Below are positions 50,567 through 60,399 of a stretch of 64,000 nucleotides of DNA, piece by piece (positions within the stretch are counted from its first letter, which is position 1; each line of letters begins with the position of its first letter). Under the pieces are notes generated by a model that worked only from the letters and a program-made list of their open reading frames with translations, made no database searches and was not told the DNA's origin. The translations under genes and the position numbers were made by a program. Source of the stretch: Fremontodendron californicum (lineage: Eukaryota > Streptophyta > Magnoliopsida > Malvales > Malvaceae); NCBI GenBank assembly GCA_030761205.1, contig JAULJL010000035.1:19137001-19201000 (forward strand). Reading direction: 5' to 3'.

Positions 50567-53254
50567 CTGGTGGAGCATAACCAATAGTTCCTCTTAATCC
50601 AATGGAGCTTGACTGATTAGTCGAATAGTTAAGCCTGTCTACAGAAAGGAGTTTTGCTAAGCCAAAGTCACTTATATGGCCAACCATTTCCTCATCAAGT
50701 AGAATATTGCTTGGCTTGAGGTCACAATGAATAATTGATGTTTCGCAATGGTGGTGCAAATACTCCAGTGCATGAGCAACATCTAAGGCCACATTTACTC
50801 TATGGAAGAAATTCAGGTCTCTCATCGTCTCCTGTTCATTCATGCCAGCAGATGGATGGAGCCAATCCTCCAAGCTTCCATTTACCATGAACTCATAAAC
50901 CAATGCTTTAAAATCATTGCCTTGATAATCGACACCTGAAATTGCTGTTAACACCTTGACAAGATTCCGGTGTCTAATATTCTTCAAGGACTCACATTCA
51001 GCCAAGAAACTCTTAGAAGCTCCACGATTCAGAAGATTAAGCACCTTAACGGAAAAAACTACTCCACTCTCTTCAAGAATTCCTTTGTATACAGAACCGA
51101 AGCTTCCTGAACCAACCAAAAATTGCGAGGAGAATCCATTAGTAGCCTTTAGGATGCTTTGGTATGATAACCGTAAAAGTGAATTTTCTGCACAAGTTGG
51201 TGTTGGCTGCTCTTTCTTCTTTCTGAACCACAAGATGAGGAGAAAAGAGAATACCAAAGTCACTCCTAAAATCGCAACAACAATCGCAATTTTTAATTTA
51301 AGAGAAATGTTTGACCTTCTGATGGATGTTTTCGAGTTACACTTGGACAAGTGTAACTCATCGATGCCTCCACAAAGCTTACTGTTTCCCTCAACGAATG
51401 TAGCAGTTGCATTCTTAAAGACTCCTCCAACTGGTATCATACCCTCGAAATCATTGAAGGATAGATTTAAATACTGTAATGACCCAAAGCTCACAAGAAA
51501 TTCTGGAATCTCACCAGTAAGATTATTGTCAGATATGTCTAATGATATAAGACCTTTCAATGAACTCAAAGATGAAGGAATGGGCCCTTCAAACAAATTG
51601 CCATCCAACAACAGGTACTCCAGTCTTACACAGCTACCAAGATTGTTTGGCAGCAAACCAGATAACCTGTTTTGAGAAACAAGTAATTCACCTAGATTTT
51701 TAAGATTTTCTACTTCAACAGGAAGCACACCAATTAAATGGTTCCATGATAAGTCTAGTACAATGGACAAGGATGAGAGTCCAATTACTTCCGGGGGTAT
51801 TGATCCACTAAGATTGTTATGAGAAAGATACAATGCAACCAAATTTTCGCACTTACCTAGACTTGAAGGAATGTTGCCCTGAAGATTGTTACTATTTAAA
51901 TCAAGTTCGATTAACATTGTCAAATTTCCAATAGAAGAGGGAATAGCCCCTGAGAGAAAATTATTGCCATCAGCATAAAATTTCTTTAGCTTCTGAAGCC
52001 TCCCTATAACAAGGGGAATTGAACCTGATAATTGATTTAGTGATACCCCTAGGACCTGCAAATTGACGAGATTTTCAATCCCAGCCGGAATTCTTCCCAA
52101 TATTTTGTTCTTTTGTATTGATAAAGTTGAAAGAGTGATAGACAAATTGCTAATGCACTCGGGCAATATCCCTTCAAAATTATTTTCGCCTATCTGTAGA
52201 TCTTTCAGTTTGGTAGTATTAGTTAAAGAACAAAGAAAGTTTAAGTCACTAACTCCCCCATTTCCAAAATGGTTTTCGAATATCAAAAACTGTGCTAGTT
52301 CATCTAGCTTTTCAAAAGAAGGCAAGTTCCCACTAAGTTTATTTTCTGAAACTTGAATGACCATGAGATTTGAGGCATTGGATATTGAAACAGGGAATCG
52401 TCCAGTGATTTGGTTTTGGGCGACTGAAAAGTAATCAATATACGGCATAGTGATGCCCAAGTGAGAAGGAAGAGTACCTCGAATCTTGTTTTCTCCAATT
52501 TCAAAAACTCTAATATTGGAGAGATTAAAAATTGAGACAAGAACAATACCAGAAAGTGCATTCGTAGCCACAGAGAGAAATGAAAGATTTTTCAGTTGCC
52601 CAAGAGCTTCAGGTATAGCCCCACTTAGTCCATTCATAGCGAAAGATAGTTTCTCCAGAGACGATAAGTTCCCCAATGAAGGTGGGATACTCCCTCTTAA
52701 ACTGTTGTTGGTTAAACTTAACAATTTTAGATTTGACAAGAGACCAAGCAAACCAGGAATTTCTCCAGTTAGCTGGTTACCTCTCATATGAACGAATGTA
52801 AGCTTAGAACAACTAGATAAATTGGAAGGAATTTCACCACTGATGGAGTTATTGGCCAGTTGTAATACTTTCAGTCTTCTTAAACGTCCAATTTCTTGAG
52901 GAATTTCGTTGTTGAAGCTGTTTCCTTCAAGATTCAACACCCTGAGAAAGCTCAAATTTCCAATGTATTGTGATACAGACCCCGAGAGTTTCAGGAGTTG
53001 CAGCTCCAATTTGGTGACTCTTTGATGTTTGCGACCGCATGTAACACCATACCAATGGCAGAAGTGAATGGAACTATTCCAGGATTGCATAAATTTAGCT
53101 GATCACCAGTTATCTTGGCTTTGAACTGGAGTAAAGCTCGTTGATCAGTGTCATTTCCACTAACTTCAGGGGTTGCTAAACCAAGGAAGTTAAGACCCTG
53201 AAGGTTGAAGCATGAGAGAAGAATTATAACTTCAATGTAAACAAGGAAAAAAGA
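50567..53254 (-). pseudogene. RLK-C exon 1: LRR ectodomain, membrane helix, kinase N-lobe
   Basis: This is a close paralogue of RLK-B along its whole length: cap, LRRs, membrane helix (LKIAIVVAILGVTLVFSFLL), glycine loop GSGSFGSVYKG, IIHCDLKPSNILLD (non-RD) and SDFGLAK, ending at the donor CACCAG|GTAAGTATAC (50566). The invariant Lys region reads VVFSVKVLNL, still with Lys. A one-base deletion near 53092-53096 (GATCAGCTAAATTT where RLK-B has CAGCTCAGGGTT) shifts the frame between the cap and the LRRs. The signal-peptide end continues in the other frame (VYIEVIILLSCFNLQG) to 53246, where the LINE-2 unit interrupts it. RLK-C is disrupted by insertion, frameshift and 3' truncation. Confidence 0.92.
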
Positions 53255-53837
53255 ATGGGATTTTGAAACTGCATTTACTATTGAAGAATGCGAAGAACTC
53301 GTAGCTACTTGCACCACCGAGTTAGAAGAAAATGTTTATGATGACATGGAAGAAGAAATTGATTTTGATAATATTCAACCAAGAAATGAGGTAACAGAAG
53401 AACCGTCAAAGGAAGGAAACGAGTCAATAGTTCAGTCACCAGAAAAGACTTTCGAGGAGGAAAGACTGTTTCAAGAAGTCGAGAAGAAGCTTGAAGATAA
53501 TGTCAACATTGAGAAAGATGACAACGAGGTCATCGACATTGATAAGCCTTCTAAAGGCATGGAAGATATCGATTGTGGAGTCAATAAATTAATGGTAGTT
53601 GACAAAGTCGAGTATGCCAAAGTCAGAGACAGGCTAGCAGAGAGAATCAAGAAGAACGAAGATAGAAATAGTGTTGAAGCAAAGACGGAAGTGAACAAAA
53701 TCAAGAATCAAAAGAGAAGAGAGCAATCAACGAAAGATGAAGCAGAACTAATGATGCTGATTAATTTTAAGAAGAGAAAGAAAAAGAGAAGATATTTGAT
53801 GCAAGATTTGATAAGTCCAGAAGACAGTCTGGAATGA
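53255..53837 (+). pseudogene. 3' part of a Copia-type gag (first copy)
   Basis: This frame begins abruptly in gag and reads WDFETAFTIEECEELVATC, then an acidic Glu/Asp-rich segment, then a Lys/Arg-rich tail (KKRKKKRRYLM) to a stop at 53835-53837. Up to about 53597 it matches 55099-55437 with roughly five differences. The basic tail after that is missing from the second copy. The polypurine tract follows within 35 bp with no protease, integrase or RT, so the parent element was gag-only. Confidence 0.82.
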
Positions 53838-53870
53838 CAACCAAACCGACATCAAGAGAGTAGTTGTTGA

Positions 53871-54280
53871 GGGGGAGTGTTAAAGTCAACAACTCCTCTA
53901 GAATTCTCTCATCTAGAATTCTCTCCAAACTTTATTATTTCTCTAGGTTTTTCTAAAATTTTCTTAAGTCTTCTTTCTAGAGTTCTCTCTAGATTTTTTA
54001 TTGTTATTTCTCTAGAATATTAAACCAACACACTAGAACATTCTAGGTTGGTTTAGTAACCAACATAGAAAGCTATAAATAGGGTGGGATGTAAGTTGTT
54101 AGATTTAGAGAGGTGTGTAGATGAGAAAGAAAAGGAAGAGTGGTGAGTAGAGAGAAAAAGGAAGAAAAAGAGTGAAGTTGTGAGTGCATATTAAAAGAGT
54201 GTGTCTAGTGTATATTTGGTCTTTTCTCATATTAATAAAAGAGTTGTTTTTCGGAAGTTACTGTAGCTTGGAGTATTCGC
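53871..54280 (+). repeat. LTR of a gag-only retrotransposon, with polypurine tract
   Basis: The tract GGGGGAG (53871-53877) is followed at 53878 by TGTTAAAGTCAACAACTCC, a normal tract-LTR junction. A TATA box GCTATAAATAGGG lies near 54072-54084 and AATAAAAG near 54234. The LTR ends at about 54280, where gag coding sequence starts at once with no primer site or leader, so this LTR edge is a junction and not a natural 5' end. Confidence 0.75.
54072..54084 (+). promoter_or_regulatory. TATA box of the embedded LTR
   Basis: GCTATAAATAGGG is a near-ideal plant TATA box. It points toward the second gag copy and the LINE ORFs and could supply the LINE with a Pol II promoter. Confidence 0.65.
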
Positions 54281-55492
54281 ATGCAATATTACATGCTCGG
54301 GCAAGATTTATGGGATATTGTTAACGGTGAAGCTTCAACACCACCAACTGATGCCGGAGAACTAAGAAAATGGAAGATCAAAGCCGGTAAGGCCATGTAC
54401 GTGTTATCAGTCACCATTGAGGATGGTTTATTACAACGCAACAAGAATGCAAAGACACCGAAGGAAGCCTGGGACACACTCACAATGCTGTTCGCGAGGA
54501 AAAATGATGCTAGGCTTCAACAATTGGAGAATGAACTCCTGTCAATCTCGCAGCAAAATATGCCGGTAAACGAATATTTCTCTAAAGTTAAAACTCTTTG
54601 TGATGAAATTTCAAAATTAGATCCAGAAAATGCCATTACCGAAACGAGGATGAGAAGAATTATCATCCATGGCTTGCGACCTGAATACAACGGGATCGTT
54701 ACTGCAACTCGTGGATGGAGCAAAGAACCAACTTTAACTGAGTTGGAAAATATCATAGCCAATCAAGAGGCTTTAGATAATCAAATGTCTAAAGTCATGA
54801 TAAAAGATTATGAGAAAGCCCTATTTAGCAATAGAAGAGGTAAAGTTGCTATGAGGCAAGGAATAGAAGACATTGAAGTTCAAAACAAACAAGAAGCTTG
54901 GCAACGGAGGAGCTTTCAGCGAGGGGGAGCTCAAATTGTTCGAGATAGAGAAGACAGCGAAAATGTGAGGTCTCATTGTCGAAATATTAAGTGTTTCAAG
55001 TGTGGCAAGCTTGGCCACTATGCTCGAGATTGTCGATATAGACAAGTGCAAGGCTATGCAACAGTGTTCTCACGACAGGAGAATAACTATGAAGAAGAAT
55101 GGGATTTTGAGACAGCATTTACTATTGAAGAATGCGAAGAACTCGTAGCTACTTGCACCACCGAGTTAGAAGAAAATGTTTATGATGACATGGAAGAAGA
55201 AATTGATTTTGATAATATTCAACCAAGAAATGAGGTAAGAGAAGAACCGTCAAAGGAAGGAAACGAGTCAATAGTTCAGTCACCAGAAAAGACTTTCGAG
55301 GAGGAAAGACTGTTTCAAGAAGTCGAGAAGAAGCTTGAAGATGATGTCAACATTGAGAAAGATGACAACGAGGTCATCGACATTGATAAGCCTTCTAAAG
55401 GCATGGAAGATATCGATTGTGGAGTCAACAAATTAATAAATTCACAATTTTTGATTTGGAAGATTGGGGAAAAAGCTCTTAACTCACAATAG
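54281..55492 (+). CDS. Copia-type gag (second copy), N- and C-terminally replaced
   Basis: The 403-codon frame begins MQYYMLGQDLWDIVNG, which in related UBN2-type gags lies some 35-40 residues inside the protein, so the true N-terminus is missing. It continues through AKTPKEAWDTLTMLFARKND and LENELLSISQQNMPVNEYF to the zinc knuckle CFKCGKLGHYARDC near residue 240 and the acidic tail. At about 55437 gag sequence ends and the last 19 codons are LINE 5' sequence, overlapping ORF1 by 29 bp in another frame. It could still make a capsid-like protein; whether it does is unknown. Confidence 0.82.
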   Translation: MQYYMLGQDLWDIVNGEASTPPTDAGELRKWKIKAGKAMYVLSVTIEDGLLQRNKNAKTPKEAWDTLTMLFARKNDARLQQLENELLSISQQNMPVNEYFSKVKTLCDEISKLDPENAITETRMRRIIIHGLRPEYNGIVTATRGWSKEPTLTELENIIANQEALDNQMSKVMIKDYEKALFSNRRGKVAMRQGIEDIEVQNKQEAWQRRSFQRGGAQIVRDREDSENVRSHCRNIKCFKCGKLGHYARDCRYRQVQGYATVFSRQENNYEEEWDFETAFTIEECEELVATCTTELEENVYDDMEEEIDFDNIQPRNEVREEPSKEGNESIVQSPEKTFEEERLFQEVEKKLEDDVNIEKDDNEVIDIDKPSKGMEDIDCGVNKLINSQFLIWKIGEKALNSQ

Positions 55493-56870
55493 ATTGGGGA
55501 TGAACCTTATGATGACTCCATTGGAGAAGACAGCTAATCAAAGATTGGAAGGTGAGGACTCCCAGCAAAGAAGCTTTAAACACGTTGTTACTGGAGATTA
55601 TCCCTCCATTGCAGCTGGAATGGATCGTGCTAAATTGGTGGAACGATCAAGGGAGATTGGAGACGAACGAAGAACAGAGTCAGTTGTATCTAACTCTGCT
55701 GACGTGGCAGCTCCTGATTGGAGGAAATTGTTTGCTGCAGCTGAAAATCAAACTTTGAGATTCTTTCCTCCGCTGAAGATGGATGGGAAAGTTACTGTAA
55801 AACCACCAGATGAAGTATTTGAAGAAGGAATTCTTCAATGGAAGAACTCACTGATTGCGCAATTTATAGGGAAACCTCCAAATTTCAGTTTGTTCAATAA
55901 GCTGGCTAATATGCTATGGGGAAAGGATGGAGATCTCCAAATTAAGCCAGTAGGAAGGAATCTTTATGTTCTTCAGTTCCATAATGTAGAGACAAGGGAT
56001 TGGGTGCTTGAACATGGACCTTGGCACATCCAAAACAGTCCAATCATCTTGAGGAAATGGGAACCAGACCTGAACACCTTAGAATTCAACATGGAAAAGC
56101 TTCCTATCTGGATTCATCTGAGCAATGTCCCATTGGAATTATTCACAATGAGAGGTCTGAGCTATATAGCTAGCGCCATTGGCACCCCTCTCTATATGGA
56201 CAAAATAACTGCAAACAAGCAAAGGCTAGCATATGCTAAAGTTTGTGTTGAGATAGATGTGGCTCAAGAATTGCCCAATTCGATTGCAGTGGAGCTCAGA
56301 AATGGCTCAGTGATCCCTATCACAGTTGAGGCACCATGGATGCCTCAGAAGTGTTTTCACTGTGGTACTTTTGGTCACAATAACAAAAGTTGTCCTCGCC
56401 TGCCAAAGGAAATTCCAACCAAAAAATGGATTCCTAAGCAGAAGGATCAGAATGAGCAGACAGAGTTGAGGATTCCTGATGAGCAGACGATTCCAAGGAT
56501 CTCTGAAAAGCAGATAGAATTACCTGCTCAGGTCATCATAGAGCAATTGGAAAGGCCAGTTCCATCTGGGACAGAACGAGGATCCAGCTCAACCACAGGA
56601 GCTATGGGCTCAGACAACAGATTTGCAATATTGGAATCTGTTCCTGAAAATAAGGAGGATAATGGTAACATAGAGTCACTTATGGAGGATAGGACTGTAA
56701 GCCACTCTCATCAGATTGTTTTTTCGGAAGAAACAAGAAAGCCTAGGGCTGCTGCAGCAGGAGTGGCAGATCTGATGAAGAACTTGAAGAGAAGGAAGGG
56801 GCCTATTGACAAAGGAAAGGCTCGAGGTAAGGCTTCTGCCTTGGGGAGTCACTCTCCAACTCTTCATTAA
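55464..56870 (+). CDS. LINE-2 ORF1: RNA-binding DUF4283 / zinc-knuckle protein
   Basis: 468 aa. The DUF4283 domain (LIAQFIGKPPNFSLFNKLAN, residues about 130-220, ending MEKLPIWIHLSNVPLELF) is followed by a zinc knuckle CFHCGTFGHNNKSC near 293-306 and a polar tail ending GVADLMKNLKRRKGPIDKGK. This is the usual plant L1 ORF1 layout; the protein coats the LINE RNA. The first 40 or so residues may be artefactual because the region is a junction with gag. The stop TAA (56868-56870) overlaps the ORF2 ATG in TAATG. Confidence 0.9.
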   Translation: MGKKLLTHNRLGMNLMMTPLEKTANQRLEGEDSQQRSFKHVVTGDYPSIAAGMDRAKLVERSREIGDERRTESVVSNSADVAAPDWRKLFAAAENQTLRFFPPLKMDGKVTVKPPDEVFEEGILQWKNSLIAQFIGKPPNFSLFNKLANMLWGKDGDLQIKPVGRNLYVLQFHNVETRDWVLEHGPWHIQNSPIILRKWEPDLNTLEFNMEKLPIWIHLSNVPLELFTMRGLSYIASAIGTPLYMDKITANKQRLAYAKVCVEIDVAQELPNSIAVELRNGSVIPITVEAPWMPQKCFHCGTFGHNNKSCPRLPKEIPTKKWIPKQKDQNEQTELRIPDEQTIPRISEKQIELPAQVIIEQLERPVPSGTERGSSSTTGAMGSDNRFAILESVPENKEDNGNIESLMEDRTVSHSHQIVFSEETRKPRAAAAGVADLMKNLKRRKGPIDKGKARGKASALGSHSPTLH

Positions 56871-59800
56871 TGAACTTCCTTGTTTGGAATGTTAGAGGAC
56901 TCAATTGTCCTCTAAGGCAGAAACAGGTAGTCAGTAGAATTTCTAAGTTGCAGATTGATATTGTCTGTCTTATTGAGACTAGAGTAAAGTTACCTAAAGT
57001 GCAGAAGATTGTTGACATGCATTTTAAGGGATGGAACCTCCATCATAACTACTCTGAAGCTTCAAATGGAAGAATTTGGATCCTTAGTAAGGTTCACCTG
57101 GATGTAGATATGAAGGACTCAACAGAACAGTCCATCACATGCCAGATTAAACTGAACTCTCTGAGGCTTTATTTGACTGCCATTTATGGAAGTAATGAAG
57201 GAAGTAGACGGAAATTGCTTTGGTCACACTTGCATTCCCTCAGTGGAACTACTCAAGGTGCGCCATGGATTTTGGCAGGAGATTATAATGTGGTAGCTCA
57301 TCCATCAGAAAGCTCATGCTTTAATGGATCCCAACACAGTACCTCAGATATGAAAGATTTCCAACTTTGCATTGAACAGAATGCATTGATGGATCACCAA
57401 TTTGTTGGTCCAATCTTTACCTGGTCAAATCATCAAGAGAATCATCTTGCCAAGAAGCTTGATAGGGTCATGATCAATGATCAATGGCTCCTCTCTTTCC
57501 CACACTCCTATGTGGAATTTATTGCACCTGAAACCTCTGATCACTGTGCTGCACTAATCAAAACCAGCTTGGAGAATCACTCCCCTCCTAAACCATTCAA
57601 GTTTTTCAATTACTGGACTAGGGATGCAGAGTTCATGGATATAGTTGAGAGCTCATGGCAGGAACCTACCAGAGGTGATCCTATGTCCAATTTGCATATC
57701 AAATTGAAGAGAGTGAAGCAGAAGCTAAAGAATTTCAATTTCAAGAAGTATGGAGCTATTACTGAGAAGGTACAAGCCAAAAGAAGTGAATTAGCAGAAG
57801 TGCAGCTCCAACTACTAAGGAAGCCTGCAGATGTTGAACTGGCAGCAAAGAAAGATATCCTTTCCAGGGATTTCAACAATCTTCTCAAAGATGAGGAAAG
57901 CTTTTACAAGCAGAAATCCAGAATTCAATGGCTAAAGGAAGGAGACCAAAATACAGGCTTCTTCCATAGGATGGTGAGGGCAAAGTTGAGCAAAAATACC
58001 ATACATTCTTTGACGGATGCACAAGGAAACAGACTTGAAAACTTTGATCAGATTGCTACAGAAGCTGTCTCTTACTTCCAGAACTTGTTGGGATCCAAAG
58101 ATCATATGGTCAAGGGCTGTAATCAGGATTTGCTTGCTGAACTTCTTCAGACTTCCATCACTGAAGAGCACCAAGCTGAACTGATTAAAAGGGTAACTCC
58201 TGCAGAGATAAAAGAAGCAATGTTTTCGATTCATAGTGACAAGAGTCCAGGGCCAGATGGATTTACAGCTCACTTTTTCAAAACAGCTTGGCAAGTTATT
58301 GGTGAGGATGTCACAGAGGCTGCAATGTTCTTTTTCAGGACAGGAGTGATGCACAGAGCCTTCAATTCAACTAGTGTAGCTCTCATTCCAAAATGCCCTA
58401 ATCCAAGCACAATGAGAGATTTCAGACCAATTTCCTGTTGCACAGTTTTTTACAAATGCATCAGCAAGATTCTGACTAACAGACTCAAGAGCAGTCTTCC
58501 ATTGGTGATCTGTCCCAATCAGAGTGCCTTCATTCCAGGCAGGAGTATCACAGACAATATCCTGCTTGCTCAAGAGTTAGTCAGAGGCTATGGTAGGAAT
58601 ACTCTGTCCCCAAGATGTGCCATAAAAGTGGATTTGCATAAGGCATTTGATACTATCAGCTGGGAATTCATCTCTGCAGTCTTGAAGGCAATGCGGGTCC
58701 CTCAACAGTTCCTAGATTGGATTGAAAGTTGCCTATCCACCAGCTACTTCTCTATATCTGTTAATGGAGGACTTATGGGCTTCTTTAAGGGGGCAAGAGG
58801 AGTCAGGCAAGGTGATCCCCTTTCCCCCTACCTCTTTGTGATTGCTATCAATGTCCTGTCCAAGTTGCTGGACTCAGCAGCACAGTATGGGGTCTTCTCT
58901 TATCATCCAAAGTGCAAAAAGCTTCATTTAACTCACCTGAGTTTTGCTGATGATCTGCTAATCTTTGCCAAGGGCAATCTTGATTCAGTGAAGGGTATTC
59001 AGCTAGTGCTAAGTCAATTCTACACCTACTCAGGGCTCCAACTTAATAGCACCAAAAGTGAGTTCTTCTCCTCAGGAATTGACAGAGACGAATTAAGGCT
59101 TATCAGAGAGTCCACAGGGTTCAAAACAGGCACACTGCCTGTCAGATACCTGGGGGTACCATTAGTCACTAGAAGATTAACCATGACAGACTGTGAGCCA
59201 CTTTTGGAGAAGGTGACAGCAAGGGTTAGAGGATGGGCAACAAAGTTCTTGTCTTATGCTGGAAGGCTTCAGCTTATCCAATCAGTTCTGTTTCAACTGC
59301 AGAACTTCTGGTGCAGACATTTTGTTCTGCCCAAGCAGTGCATAAGGAAGTTGATGCAGCTATGCTCAAGCTTCTTATGGAAAGGGAAGGAAGGCCAAGC
59401 TAAGGGAGCTAAAGTTAGCTGGAAGTCTATTTGCCTGCCAAAATCAGAAGGGGGACTTGGTGTAAAGGACACTGTCACTTGGAATCAGGCATGTATTCTA
59501 AGGAATTTTTGGGCTGTACTGATTGAAGCAGGCTCCCTATGGATAGCCTGGATCAAGACTTATGTGTTGAAGGATAGAGATCCATGGCACATCTCTATCC
59601 AGAGTGGGAGCAGTTGGAATTGGAGGAAGATCATGCACTTGAGAGAGGTGGCTGCCAGAATAGTTCTCACAACTGCTGATGGAAGCTGCAAATGGCCTTT
59701 CCCTGAGGAAAAGTACCAAGTGTCAGCAGTGTGGAACAAGATCAGACCTTCAGCTGGGAAAGTGGCTTGGTATAAGTTGGTATGGTGTAATTTTAATATT

Positions 59801-60289
59801 CCTAGGCATTCTATGCTCTCCTGGATGGCAATCCTAAATAGATTGGCCACAAAGGATAGACTTATCTCCTGGGGAATGGCAGTGGATGATAAATGTTTGT
59901 TGTGCAAACAAGAGAGGGAAACCAGGGATCATCTATTCTTCACTTGCTCCTACTCGAAACAGATATGGCAGAGAGTGATGGTACTTTGTAGGTTAAAAAG
60001 GCAGGTTGCATGTTGGAATGTAGAGCTTCAATGGGCCTCTGTTAACCTTAGAGGTACAGCACTAATCACAACGATATTGAGGCTAGCTTGGAACGCAGTT
60101 ATCTACCTAGTTTGGAAGGAAAGAAACAATCGTTTGTTCAACTCAACTGAGCAAAAGGAGGAGCACCTCACTGAGCAAGTGAGAGACATGATCTCGACCA
60201 GGTTAAGTGATCTTAGGAAGATTAAAAGAGATTCAGTTAATACGTTTTTATGTAACTCTTGGAGATTAAATGCAGACATGTTTGTCTAA
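56870..60289 (+). CDS. LINE-2 ORF2: endonuclease / reverse transcriptase, intact
   Basis: The 1139-aa frame has no stop or shift. It has an N-terminal endonuclease (MNFLVWNVRGLNCPLRQKQV, CLIETRVKL, WILAGDYNVV, ETSDHCAALI at residues 1 to about 230), RT (SPGPDGFTAHFFKTAW near 462, NQSAFIPGRSITDNILLAQE, KVDLHKAFDTISW, RQGDPLSPYLF, catalytic FADDLLIF near 691), and a C-terminal zinc-ribbon (CLLCKQERETRDHLFFTCSYS near 1010-1030; zf-RVT). It nicks target DNA and primes cDNA synthesis there. With ORF1, the hairpin and the A-tail it looks like a competent LINE; LINE-1 in this window is a decayed relative. Confidence 0.95.
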   Translation: MNFLVWNVRGLNCPLRQKQVVSRISKLQIDIVCLIETRVKLPKVQKIVDMHFKGWNLHHNYSEASNGRIWILSKVHLDVDMKDSTEQSITCQIKLNSLRLYLTAIYGSNEGSRRKLLWSHLHSLSGTTQGAPWILAGDYNVVAHPSESSCFNGSQHSTSDMKDFQLCIEQNALMDHQFVGPIFTWSNHQENHLAKKLDRVMINDQWLLSFPHSYVEFIAPETSDHCAALIKTSLENHSPPKPFKFFNYWTRDAEFMDIVESSWQEPTRGDPMSNLHIKLKRVKQKLKNFNFKKYGAITEKVQAKRSELAEVQLQLLRKPADVELAAKKDILSRDFNNLLKDEESFYKQKSRIQWLKEGDQNTGFFHRMVRAKLSKNTIHSLTDAQGNRLENFDQIATEAVSYFQNLLGSKDHMVKGCNQDLLAELLQTSITEEHQAELIKRVTPAEIKEAMFSIHSDKSPGPDGFTAHFFKTAWQVIGEDVTEAAMFFFRTGVMHRAFNSTSVALIPKCPNPSTMRDFRPISCCTVFYKCISKILTNRLKSSLPLVICPNQSAFIPGRSITDNILLAQELVRGYGRNTLSPRCAIKVDLHKAFDTISWEFISAVLKAMRVPQQFLDWIESCLSTSYFSISVNGGLMGFFKGARGVRQGDPLSPYLFVIAINVLSKLLDSAAQYGVFSYHPKCKKLHLTHLSFADDLLIFAKGNLDSVKGIQLVLSQFYTYSGLQLNSTKSEFFSSGIDRDELRLIRESTGFKTGTLPVRYLGVPLVTRRLTMTDCEPLLEKVTARVRGWATKFLSYAGRLQLIQSVLFQLQNFWCRHFVLPKQCIRKLMQLCSSFLWKGKEGQAKGAKVSWKSICLPKSEGGLGVKDTVTWNQACILRNFWAVLIEAGSLWIAWIKTYVLKDRDPWHISIQSGSSWNWRKIMHLREVAARIVLTTADGSCKWPFPEEKYQVSAVWNKIRPSAGKVAWYKLVWCNFNIPRHSMLSWMAILNRLATKDRLISWGMAVDDKCLLCKQERETRDHLFFTCSYSKQIWQRVMVLCRLKRQVACWNVELQWASVNLRGTALITTILRLAWNAVIYLVWKERNNRLFNSTEQKEEHLTEQVRDMISTRLSDLRKIKRDSVNTFLCNSWRLNADMFV

Positions 60290-60368
60290 TGGCATTGGTT
60301 TTTTTTTTTTGATTTATTTAGCTAGGCTAAGCTAGCTTTGTAACATGTAGCAGCACTGCTGCTTTCTT

Positions 60369-60399
60369 GGATAAATGAACATCTACTTATCCAAAAAAA
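60369..60399 (+). other. LINE-2 3' hairpin and A-tail
   Basis: GGATAA (60369-60374), a 12-base loop, and TTATCC (60387-60392) form a 6-bp stem just before the A-tail. LINE-1 ends with the same stem and a different loop. Conserved 3' hairpins have been reported for plant L1 elements as the RT recognition site. Confidence 0.8.

Larger units (their letters stand above)
53255..60399 (+). mobile_element. LINE-2 unit: gag/LTR segment fused to a full-length L1-type LINE
   Basis: The whole 7.1-kb block interrupts the RLK-C signal peptide and is bounded by the duplication GAAAAAAGA (53246-53254 and 60400-60408). It has a LINE 3' end with a hairpin and a 7-bp A-tail at 60393-60399. From left to right it holds the 3' part of a gag gene, a polypurine tract and LTR, a second gag copy lacking both ends, then LINE ORF1 and ORF2. 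Because one LINE-type duplication encloses everything, I infer that a chimeric transcript was retrotransposed as one piece. Separate insertions are less likely but not excluded. Confidence 0.8.

Noticed and set aside
53346..53837. The 163-codon Glu/Lys-rich frame as an independent host gene
   Set aside because: It matches the gag tail at 55192-55437 and runs straight into a polypurine tract and LTR, so it is the 3' end of a retroelement gag.
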